Origin: Ceratothoa steindachneri
Lineage: Eukaryota > Arthropoda > Malacostraca > Isopoda > Cymothoidae
Direction: 5' to 3'
Length of the DNA stretch: 64,000 bases
Assembly (NCBI GenBank): GCA_963969495.1
Contig: OZ018328.1
Coordinates: forward strand, 8,881,468-8,945,467
Shown here: positions 34,231 through 46,538 of the stretch, piece by piece
Numbering within the stretch: the first letter of the stretch is position 1
Layout: every line of letters starts with the position of its first letter
Made by a program: the position numbers and the translations under genes
Notes under the pieces: generated by a model
Told to the model about the DNA's origin: nothing
The model's database searches: none
Seen by the model: only the letters and a program-made list of their open reading frames with translations

Positions 34231-34969
34231 AACCTTTGCCTTGACGTCAGAAATCAAACAGCGTTTCCACTAGTCAACCGAGAGATCGAACCTTTTGAAG
34301 CTCTCATAAATATAATCATTATAAGGAACTCGTATTAATTCAGGGCGAAAGTGATTGCGTATTACGGGTCTTACTGATTGTATTTAGGATTTCTATGGTA
34401 AATAATTTATGAATATATGGGCATCATCACTCGAGCGATAATATTTCTTCCATTGAAGATCTTTTTCCCTCCTTCATCGTCGGTCATCTGTGAATTCAAG
34501 GTGGATTTCCACGAACGCAGGATTAAGACCATCTAAGAAGGCTCTAAATTCGCTGGAGTTAGATGAATCTGCCCAATAAATCCACCCTCGTTTGTCCTCT
34601 CTTTTATGGGTAGTCGCGTTCAGCCTCGTTTGCCATTCAAGAATTGCATTTCTTATACAGTCCTTTACTACATGGAGTTAGTTACCCTGGGTAGCGTGTT
34701 ACACTTGGTAACTGAAGGAACTCTTCTCTCCAGGAGCCAGGGAAAATTAGGCAAGGACCTATACTGAATTGAAGTAAATCCTCTAACAGAGATTGGAGAA
34801 TTTGTTGGTGCGTTGGTGGTGGTGGTGGGGTCGAATATTTCCCATTCCAGCAGCATAGGAAAGGGCACGCAAGATACATCTTATTGGTGTCTAATTAGGT
34901 CCGCCGCAGGAAAAGCAGTGAAGTTCATTGAAAGTCTATTAATGATTATTTCCTCCTTATTAGCCCTCA
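34231..34969. other. No recognisable gene
   Basis: Short overlapping frames on both strands only; no domain seen. Confidence 0.45.
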
Positions 34970-36010
34970 AATTCTTGGTGGGAGATCTCCCTTCTCACCA
35001 GTCCCACGAGATAAAGGGAGTCTTCCCTTTATCCTTTTTAGTTCCGATCTCGGGTCACTCAACCGATTCTAAAGAGGTTTTCCCCGCATGTGCTGTCTCA
35101 GAGCCCCTCCAAGATTCTCTCGCGAGATGGGTTTTCTCCCTCACAAACAGGTACGGATTTGGGAGTTTCCCCTTATTACCTTCCGAATTGATGCATTCGG
35201 ACGACTTTATTCCAGAGACTTGACCCACCTTTACTTTTCATAAGACCGGTAAAGAGTGCCCTAAGGGACAGGGTTTATCCCCTTTTCATCTTCTATCGAT
35301 TCAGGGTTTCGCCTTACTCACTTCTGGAGAGTTCTCGACATACGTCTCCAACTTTTCATTTTCAGGCTCCTCCAAAGAACAGGGACACACAAAGGAGTCG
35401 CAGGCTAGCTTCCCACCCATCAAATGGAACAAGGGAACTAGGTCTAAGCCCTCAGTGGACTAAGAGACAGTTTCTCCCCATTGTCCCTCATGTCTTGTCT
35501 CCTTGTCTACCCAAGTTTTGTCACCTTTATTGGAACCAGCAATGCTCGCTTTAACCTTATTCCTAATGGAAGTTGATATGCTGGTCGCAGTTTCGTTTCT
35601 AGCCACGCATAGGGTCTATTAGTTCCTAATCAGGATACCTGACACATTCAGGGGACGATCATTTAAAGATCCCTAGTAGGATAGAGGGGTTCCTACCCCA
35701 GAAGGTAGAAACACCTCTATCCCCTTGTGGGAAAACCGTGGTTTGGTGGTAGATAATACCGAACATGGCTCCGCCCTGAGTTCTCAGGGGTCTCTGAGAA
35801 CTCATAAGGAAAGCAGATACCTTCATTCAAGGCTGGTCAAAATCTTCTTCATCTGGTAGAAAGATATGGTTGACGCTGGTCAGTTTGTCATTCTTAGAGT
35901 GCATCCCCTATGTTGCTATAAAAAATGATGACTTGATGGATGAATGTACCCAGGGATGAATCATGGCGAACTTGATGATGGTTCGCGGTTGAATCAACTT
36001 CCGTCATCCT
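34970..36010. repeat. Hairpin-rich, LTR-like GC-richer tract
   Basis: A tract richer in GC than its neighbours and dense in perfect short inverted repeats: GATAAAGGGA/TCCCTTTATC with a 4-nt loop at 35010-35033, CCGAAT/ATTCGG near 35181-35200, an imperfect 19-bp stem at 35679-35722 (GGATAGAGGGGTT against AACACCTCTATCC), and TGAGTTCTCA/TGAGAACTCA with an 8-nt loop at 35777-35804. The 136-codon frame at 34813-35223 has no domain. The texture resembles the hairpin-bearing gypsy LTR at 7924-9159, so a solo LTR or retroelement leader is likely, but no edges were found. Confidence 0.45.
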
Positions 36011-38027
36011 TAGATACCTACAGGATACCTCAGTTGTTTAATATCCTATCTGAGTTCAGAAGACACATAGACGATTGTAAGGCCCTCTCTGGTCGTGGCG
36101 GGGACTTCAGAAATAGAGTAACTCTTTCCCATAGTTGCAGAATCACATGTTTCTTATAGCGATGGGTTCTACAGTGGGCTATTCGATAAGCCTGCTTTCC
36201 CCATCACCGCAAATTATGCATTTTCAAATGACTGAAATTGATCCAACAAGGTTAATCCCTCCTTATAATTGCACCGTTAAGAAAAATGATTGATGAGAAA
36301 TAAAGTGTGAGAAAGAAAGCGTAGTCGAATGGCTAGTAATATTTGTTTTATGGTGCGGATGGGTGCAATCGTGAAGTTTCTTTCTCAAAATACTCCGATG
36401 TAGGAGATGGTGGAAAGAAGATTCTACCTGTACTGAGAAAGCTCAAGATTTACCATAAAGTCTGGCAAAATATGAGCAATCAATTGCTAGATGGATAACA
36501 CCATCGAGTTTTTTTAATTATTAAGGTAATTTAGATTTAACCCTTAAAGATCCGATCTTACTCTACGGCCAGATAGGCAAAGTAATACTTAGTTAGGGTA
36601 AGAGAGAGAGAGAGGGAGAGAGAGATCAGGGAGAGATACCATCTCTAGCGCCAATACCTGACTTATATTAAAGAGGGTAGGGTTGCTCTTTAGTTATTCC
36701 AGTCTGGCTACGAAGGCCACCTAAGGTGCATTCCTCCAAATTTACCTGTTACGTGTGCAAATATAGTTGCCGTACCCAGTTATTGCAGTAACCTAACTAA
36801 CACAAGTGTTCGGTGAATGCGCTACTTAACCAGCCAGCAAGAACATCCTCTATGAGCTCTTTTATTCTGGTATGGATATCCAAGAATGTTTCCTAGTATT
36901 AACCCAATGAACATCACAATAGATACCTATATAAGAAGGAATTCTGTTATTCTCTTTGGGTAGTTTAGATTTTAAAGTGTCATCAGGTATACAAATGACT
37001 GCAGTGCTTGCTTATGCCATCAATTTACTCTCTCTATATGTTATCTCGTTGGTTTGTCCTAACCTTTCTGATGAAGAAACCAGGATATTCCATCTCCGAG
37101 TAGTATCCTCAATGGGTTTATTTTTCTGTATAAAGAGTTCTTAGTTGCATTTTTAGGAAGTAACTTTATAGAAATTTGAAATTGAGTCCGATGATCATGT
37201 CACAACAAGGACTGGACAAAGGCATCCTTGTTTGTTGATGGTCTTTAAATGAATAACCTCAAATCCTCGCCGGTTCTTTGGAGTTTATTATTCTAGAATG
37301 AGAAAATACCAGGGTATGCTTTCTACTCTTAAATAAAATTGAAGGTCTGGAGAAGCTTGTTGATCCGAGGTAACAACACATGATTAAGACATTTATTAGC
37401 GATCATAAGGGTCTTCTACACATATCGAGTCACAATAATTCCCTTATTTAGAAGGTGTACAGGGAACCTATGGAGGATCTCTTGTCTAATTTTCTCTCCC
37501 ACCTCTTCATAGAAAAAGGCTTGGCCTATCTGAGACTAATATTATTGGATAACCAAAAGCAAATCGAAGACCATAGGACATCATGGCAGGAAGAAAAGAT
37601 CCGAAAAAGAAAGGGAAAGTAATTATTAAGGTCAATTTAGAAGAGGTAGAGTGAAGTTGTTTAAGTAAGGATGTAAGATTATGAATATTTTTTTCATTTT
37701 CATTCTTGGAAAGCCCGAAATGATGATATCGTGTTGCAGGGAGTATTTTTATTTTCATTTTAAGGCAAAACCAGCCAGGCTATCGGCAAATAGCTTTCAA
37801 TAGAGAATATGTGAAAATGAATGAAAAATACATAACCGCAGATCGCTTATGGGCATTGGGACTATGAGGTTCGGCAATCCTCAGCATGCCTTCACATGCT
37901 AGACTTGAAGGGCAAACACACATCTATACACACAAGCACCATCAAAAGGGATACAATTCTGAGTGCAAACACCATGTAGCTATTGAATCAAGCAAATCTA
38001 CAGAGGCAATATATTTATATATATATA
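36011..38027. other. No gene; short (GA)n
   Basis: A (GA)n tract lies at about 36601-36626. Frames of 62-83 codons at 36956-37144 and 37507-37758 have no domain. Nothing else recognised. Confidence 0.45.
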
Positions 38028-38122
38028 GTGTCGTAGGTTAACCACTCACACCTTACACCAGATTAATATAGATGTGGTTGGTTAACCTTACACACCTTAC
38101 ACCAGTTTAATATATATGTCGT
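38028..38122. repeat. Imperfect direct duplication, about 48-bp unit
   Basis: GGTTAACCACTCACACCTTA followed by CACCAGATTAATATAGATGT is repeated as GGTTAACCTTACACACCTTA and CACCAGTTTAATATATATGT. Two copies with a handful of differences. Confidence 0.75.
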
Positions 38123-38131
38123 AAAATAAGG

Positions 38132-38616
38132 TCAAGTTCACCCCTTCTGCTCTACGAGGGCGTGAGAAGTTTACAATATAAGCAGAGTGAAAATTAACGG
38201 AGAGTAGGTTGGCCAATAGTCGACTATCTTGGAGTTACGGGATAACAAAAAAACGGATACAAAAATAACTTTACTAATATGCAAAGGAATATTATGTTAC
38301 AGGATTAAAGGGAGTTTAGAATTAGCCATACAGATACTAGATTTACACGGATTTCCGCAACTAAGGGTGGGGGTGAGAGACGTGGTGAGGACGGTCACCG
38401 TACAAACAAACGGACAATATTGACCTAGAGACAATGGAACGACATTGAGCGTAAACTAAGCCGATGATGAAGATTACACTGTGAGGCGGGGAGGACTTGC
38501 ACAGGAGAGTTGCGCGCTGCTGTTATCTCGAAGATTTGCTTCGAGGCTGTAATCCTTGCCTTGACTCCAAGTACAAACATTAGTCTCTTGATAATGACTA
38601 TTACGGGGTGAACTTA
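38132..38616. other. Segment bounded by short inverted repeats
   Basis: AAGTTCACCCC at 38132-38142 and its exact inverse GGGGTGAACTT at 38606-38616 bound about 485 bp without domains. Eleven base pairs is short; it may mark a small non-autonomous DNA element. The flanking 38617-39143 holds no recognised gene. Confidence 0.3.
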
Positions 38617-39140
38617 AATCTTTCTTTCGTATAACAAGAATCGAGATTGAGCGCGCTGCGTCCGGGGGAAGCAGGTCTAGGTAGACTCACATGGATTAAC
38701 GAGAATACCAGGAGTTCGGGGGATTCTGCGAGAGTTGTGCAGAGTCCAACGGGACGCGAATAGCGGGTACCGACGGGGATAGACAGAGGATACTGACGGA
38801 TCAGGGAGGACCGCGGATACTCGACGGATATTGCCTTCCAACTCCGGCGCCGTAGGATTTATAAGGGTCGAATGGGGATTTCCCCCCTGTGTCCGAAAGG
38901 GAGGGTTCTAGGGTCAGACGCATCGCTAGAGGAGAATAGACTCTGCCTTTTAGCGCGAGGGCGAGAAGGTTCTTAAGCCGGCGAGGCGAACTTTGTCCGA
39001 CTTCAGATGAGACCTTCTGGGCTCTCACATTTGTCGCAGGTGTCTGTGAAGTCGGCATTTAAGGTCATCACGGTGTCTCACGGCATCTCTCTCTCTATTA
39101 AAGGGCTGGGCGGCGCGTATCTTCCTCTCATTCTATTATA

Positions 39141-39143
<3 letters not shown>

Positions 39144-39231
<88 letters not shown>

Positions 39232-39240
39232 GATAGATAG
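39144..39240. repeat. (TA)n with GATA end
   Basis: About 87 bp of TA repeat passing into AGATAGATAGA. Confidence 0.95.
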
Positions 39241-39337
39241 ATCTTTCGAGAGGTGTACGTGTGTGATAGTAAATTTTCAATCAAACAAACTTAAAGTTTT
39301 ACTTTTCCACAAGTGTAATTAAAACGACTTTTCCATT

Positions 39338-40300
39338 ATGTTTCCGTGTGTGGAGTTTGAAGTGGAAAGAATAGACATCTCTGCTGTCTTGCATGCGGGT
39401 CACAAAAAGTCGGAAATCGAGAAGCAGATCAACGTCAGAAGGATGACCGTTCACATAGTCGCGAAGGGGCTAAAAAACGGAGAAGAAGAAATAGATCACT
39501 CCGTTCAGGTAGACATCAAGTGCCAAAGGTTTGGTGTGATAAAGGGCTTTAGAAATGCCCAAAAGCTCAAAGTGACAGCGCTCGCGAAGAAGAATCACAT
39601 CTCGGTGGTCACGGTGCCCAGGGCCATCACGCAGGAGGGCGCTAAGAGCTTGAGGTGCGGAGAAAGCCCCTTATTCTCTACCTGTATGTGACCACATCGT
39701 GGGGGCGCTATCGTCGCCTTCTCAACGAACCGATGGGTCAATAAAATCGAATTCTCATATTCCTGATGAACAAAAAACTATACGATCGACCTGTTCATCA
39801 GCCAGAAAGAGGAACGCATGGTAAGCTTCAACCTGGACGTCTTCGAGGTGAGCTAAGTTTCACTACCTAGCACCACGCCTCCGAGATTATGCTCGACGTC
39901 GTATAAAGAGAATATGCCAACGGTGTGATTCGCGGCCGTTTACAGCCTCTTTGCGGCAGATTACAGGGACATCTTCACTACGAAACTCCTGCCCTGGATA
40001 CAAAGATCTCAAAGGAGTCTGACTATGTCTATCAGCAAGATGGTGCCCCTGGTCACAGTGCCAAGACAGTGCAATAGGTTTTAGGGTCTAACATGAACCT
40101 CTGTGGGTTAATGTCGATGGCAAGGCTTGCAAGATACGCATCAGCAACTTTGACAATCTAAAGTCCTTTCTCACCTGGTGTTTGCCAGGACTTCGTCCGT
40201 AATGTGTGCATGGCCTTCAGGTCTCACCTGGAGCACATGCTGGCCCAAAAAGGCAGAACTTTTGAAGAGTACTACATTTTAAACTGCATCAAAACAACTA
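39338..40300 (+). pseudogene. mariner-type transposase pseudogene
   Basis: The open frame 39338-39691 encodes the N-terminal helix-turn-helix part: VLHAGHKKSEIEKQINVRR, VHIVAKGLKNGEEEIDHS, KVTALAKKNHISVVTVPRAI and GAKSLRCGESPLFS, as in mariner transposases. Downstream, in shifting frames, PDEQKT near 39762 is the DEK-like first catalytic block, AADYRDI and LLPWIQ lie near 39957-40010, and QQDGAPGHSAKTVQ near 40030-40075 holds the second catalytic Asp. LEHMLAQKG near 40230 is the C-terminal end. Stops and frameshifts make it dead. Terminal inverted repeats could not be fixed; (TA)n tracts lie on both sides, consistent with TA target preference. Confidence 0.85.
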
Positions 40301-40387
40301 CAAAATTATTAATGTGTCCTTTAAGGTGACGTCGTAACTAGTGTAAACAGATCTTTTGCAATACCCGGTATATATATATATATATAT

Positions 40388-41599
40388 ATGAATGCAATGT
40401 CCCGCAGGAAAAAATGCAAAGGTGTTTCCAAGTACTTTCAAACTTTATTAAGTTCCTTATCAAGGATAACTACAAGAAATAGTATTATATTTGAGGTATA
40501 TATACGAAAAAAAAGTATGAAAGACCGCCTCAAAAACAAGAAATCACCAATGAGGAAGAGGGAAGGGGGAAGGTAAAAAAACACATTAAGAATTACAAGA
40601 AGCAGGTAGTAAGGTCAAACTAAGTCGAAGGAAAGGGTAACCGATTCAAAGAAATGGAGATAGCCTAACGAGGGAGATTATAAGACACGATGAGCAAAAG
40701 ATGGGGAAAAATACAAAGTACAGAACAGAGCAGTGACAATTAAAAAATAAAAATAATGATAAAAAATTAAAATAAAATAGGGTCCACATAACTAAAGAAT
40801 GTAAATAAAAAAAAACTAGGAACGAAAGACAAAACTAAATTCTTTGAGTATTAATCTATTGTCTAATTAAATATTACGGACAAACAGGTAAACAACTTTC
40901 TGTTCGCATAAATCAACATAAATATAATGTCCGAAGAGGGGAAGATAACAGTGCTTTCTCTGTCCATATGTCAGATAAGGACCATTTAATTAACTGGAAC
41001 TCGGCCAAATTTATTTATCGTTCCAATGACCATATAAAAAGGAATATCATTGAATGCGCTTTTATAAGCCAATGGGATAATTTTAACCTTTCCCCTGGTT
41101 TATATAAAATAGATGCTATAATTAAAAGATTAATACTCAAAGAAATTAGTTTTGTCTTTCGTTCCTAGGTGTTTTTTTTTTAATATACATTCTTTAGTTA
41201 TGTGGCCCCTATTTTATTTTAATTTTTTATTATTATTTTTATTTTTTAATTGTCACTGCTCTGTTTTGTACATTGTATTTTCCCCCCCTTTTGCTCATCG
41301 TGTCTTATAATCTCCCTCGTTAGGCTATCTCCATTTCTTTGAATCGGTTACCCTTTCCTTCGACTTAGTTTGACCTTACTACCTGCTTCTTGTAATTCTT
41401 AATGTGTTTTTTTACCTTCCCCCTTCCCTCTTCCTCATTGGTGATTTCTTGTTTTTGAGGCGGTCTTTCATACTTTTTTTTCGTATATATACCTCTAATA
41501 TAATACTATTTCTTGTAGTTATCCTTGAAGAGAACTTAATAAAGTTTGAAAGTACTTGGAAACACCTTTTCATTTTTTCCTGCGGGATATTGCATTCAT
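40388..41599 (+). mobile_element. Penelope-like element tail with 471-bp inverted arms
   Basis: The left arm (40388-40858) and right arm (41129-41599) are near-perfect inverted copies: bases at positions summing to 81987 pair throughout, for example 40436 with 41551. Between and overlapping them lies a GIY-YIG endonuclease remnant whose last codons fall inside the right arm. Inverted partial duplication around a 5'-truncated body is known for Penelope-like elements. Both arms carry a hammerhead-like core (right arm 41525-41551). (TA)n sequence borders the left edge and begins 40 bp past the right edge. Frames of 60-70 codons in the arms mirror each other and are not genes. Confidence 0.8.
40868..41168 (+). 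pseudogene. GIY-YIG endonuclease domain, 5' truncated
   Basis: An open frame of about 99 codons starting at the arm junction: KYYGQTGKQLSVRINQHKYN, VRRGEDNSAFSVHM, DHLINWNSAKFIYRSN, KRNIIECAFISQWDNFNLSP, ending EISFVFRS then stop. YYGQTGK is the YIG half of the motif. The R-x-x-x-H, Ala-x-x-x-H and W-x-x-A-x-x-I spacing, and the glutamate in IIECAFI, match the nuclease domain at the C-terminus of Penelope-like element proteins. The GIY half and the whole reverse transcriptase are missing. The Met at 40968 is internal. Confidence 0.8.
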
Positions 41600-41639
41600 T
41601 TGCTACCCTCACGTGATACTTTTATGAGTTTTTCATTTC

Positions 41640-44340
<2,701 letters not shown>

Positions 44341-44344
44341 AGGA

Positions 44345-45551
44345 CCTCTTCTTGATTTCAATCGGGCAAAAATTTGCGTTTGTAACTCTTTCTCTTGTAG
44401 GTCTAACCTGGCTGATCTCTTCTAATCGTCCAGCAGTAGTCCGCCATCGTGTGTCTATCCCAGGGACCTTGGTAGCGCTTTTCCATCGTCATCAAATCCT
44501 GATGGAAGCGTTTCCCTTGTTCGTCACTCACGGCTCCCAGATTCTTTGGGAATCAGTCGAGGCGACTATTTAGGAAATGCAGCTTCACACTCATGTTGCA
44601 TCCCAGATCACGATATGCTAAAAGCCTTTGAGTAATCAGATCCTCGTAGTTATGCGTTTTTTTGTTTTCCAAGAAGTTACAAACAACGGTAGGAAATGAG
44701 AACCAGGCTGCATTCTCTTTTTCATTTATGGTGTTAACGAATCTAGAATCACTCAGAAGTCTTCGAAAGTAGGGACCATCAAATACTCCTGCTTTTATTC
44801 TTTCGTATGAAAACAATCATTATCAGTGCTCAACGCCTTGACATACTGTTTCATCAAGCCAAGTTTGAGATGAAGTGGAGGGAAACAGGAAGCAGGAATG
44901 TTTGGTATTCCTGCTTCTAAAGTTTCCCGAACTGGCCAATCTTTTTGAGACCAGTGTTTGTCACGGGCTCGACTGTCCCACATACAGATATAGCTTGGAA
45001 ACTTTGTATATCCCTTCTGCTGGCCAAGGAGGAAGTTGACCATCTTAATATATACACATATGATCATTCTTATGTCATCATGAGTTAATCGCAGATGGAC
45101 AGAGTGACCAAGAGGATCTGCACCAAAGTCATTGCCATTATGCAAAAGGACACACTTGAGGCTACGCTTGGAGCTATCCAAAAACAGTTTCCACTCAGCA
45201 GGGCTATAGGTGCCAAGTTATAACTCGGTAAACAGACCATTAACCACGTGGCAGTATACAAATTGTTTTTCCTCAGAGAAATGCTTAACAAATGTACTCT
45301 CCCTTGTTCGGTAGTATGATACCCGTACCGACCTGTCAAGCATATGTCTTTCACTCAACCTGGAGGCTAAAAGTTTTGCAGCTTTCTTAGAGAGCGCCAA
45401 ATCACGTATCAAGTCATTCAAATCCTCTTGATTGAAACAGTGAGGAGCTAATGACTGTTTAGCATCTGGTGATGAATCTGCAGACTCTGAATCCATTCCG
45501 TGGACGTCCATATCAGGTACATCATTTTCATCTTCGGAGGAAGAATATCCA
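44345..45551 (-). pseudogene. GERFHQD-family protein, copy B
   Basis: Minus strand. A likely exon begins at 45551 after TTTTGATTTTCAG. Its product starts GYSSSEDENDVPDMDVHGMD, then LNDLIRDLALSKKAAKLLAS, YYRTRESTFVKHFSEEKQFV. A single in-frame TAA (45220-45222) precedes YSPAEWKLFLDSSKRSLKC, LLHNGNDFGADPLGHSVHL, KMVNFLLGQQKGYTKFPSY, WDSRARDKHWSQKDWP and PPLHLKLGLMKQYVKALS. A frameshift near 44800 leads to IKAGVFDGPYFRRLLSD, FLENKKTHNYEDLITQRLL and LGCNMSVKLHFLNSRLD. After another near 44553 comes LGAVSDEQGKRFHQD and MADYCWTIRRDQ. It is the least damaged middle region of the three copies. The GD of the GDLK block reads VY here, and GERFHQD reads GKRFHQD. Confidence 0.8.
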
Positions 45552-46235
45552 CTGAAAATCAAAACTGGTAAAGACTAAGAATTAGGTACTGGCCGGATGG
45601 CCGAGGAAATGTTGGGGTAGTCAATCTTGTGCCAATTTTACTTTCCAATCCCTTTAGTATTCATCAGACAAAAATATCAGTCCCATACATGATTATTTGG
45701 CTCGCTCCACACTATGGGGATTCCAAAAGTAAGACCATTTCTCTCTTCTTTCTTCCACTCACGAAGATGTTCCACACACAACTATGTCAAACAGCATGTG
45801 GCGCCCACTTAATGCAGACTTAATGCAGCCTGCCCACGCAACCCCCCTCCTTCCGCTACCTCCAGGGGTGGGGGCGAAGTATAAAATCAAATAACTTTGA
45901 AAAACGTGGTAGATTACGTTAGTCATCACTCGTAAGTGCGGATCACAAAGTTTGATATATTGCGCCTTTGACGATCTAGCATGTAACAGCCACATATGTA
46001 GAGGAAGGTGTCTTGATCATTAATGCAATTTTCTCTGGACAAGGCTATCACTCTAACATGAGACATAAAAAAAGAAACAATAATGTCAATACTCTGCACA
46101 ATAACACTTAATACTATCTTACTACTCTGTACTGTGGAGTATTTGCTTTCTACAAGCACCCTCTCTGTCCGTCCAGAGGGCAGTTTTCGGGGAAAAGAGA
46201 AAATAGAAATTACAGAATAACTATAGCATGTAGGT

Positions 46236-46270
46236 AAAAATGGATTATATATTTGAAATCAGCATAAAAA
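46236..46270 (-). repeat. Terminal-type motif shared with copy A
   Basis: AATGGATTATATATTTGAAA, continuing TCAGCAT, resembles 4974-5003 beyond copy A. Its orientation fits the 5' terminal repeat of the minus-strand copy B element. The stretch 45552-46235 holds no recognised coding exon; the N-terminal zinc-finger exon of copy B was not found. Confidence 0.4.
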
Positions 46271-46353
46271 AACGAATTAAAATTGTTTTCCTGTGTAATC
46301 ATCATTTCATGATAACTTCGATTCGTTTGACGATATTATGGAAATGTCCATGT

Positions 46354-46381
46354 TCATATATATATATATATATATATATAT
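46354..46381. repeat. Short (TA)n
   Basis: About 28 bp of TA repeat. Confidence 0.9.
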
Positions 46382-46538
46382 CATTATTAAGAAAAAAATA
46401 AAGAGGTAAGCGATGATAGAAATAATTCTTCATTGAAATAATACGTTTCGGACCAATTAAACTGTCCAACATAATTTAAATTTTTGTCGACTACAAAGAT
46501 TAGAATAACATTTTTTTAATGTAATTCTCTGTATAGAT

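Noticed and set aside
34813..35223. 136-codon plus-strand ORF
   Set aside because: No domain, unusual composition, and it spans perfect inverted repeats typical of LTR or UTR sequence.
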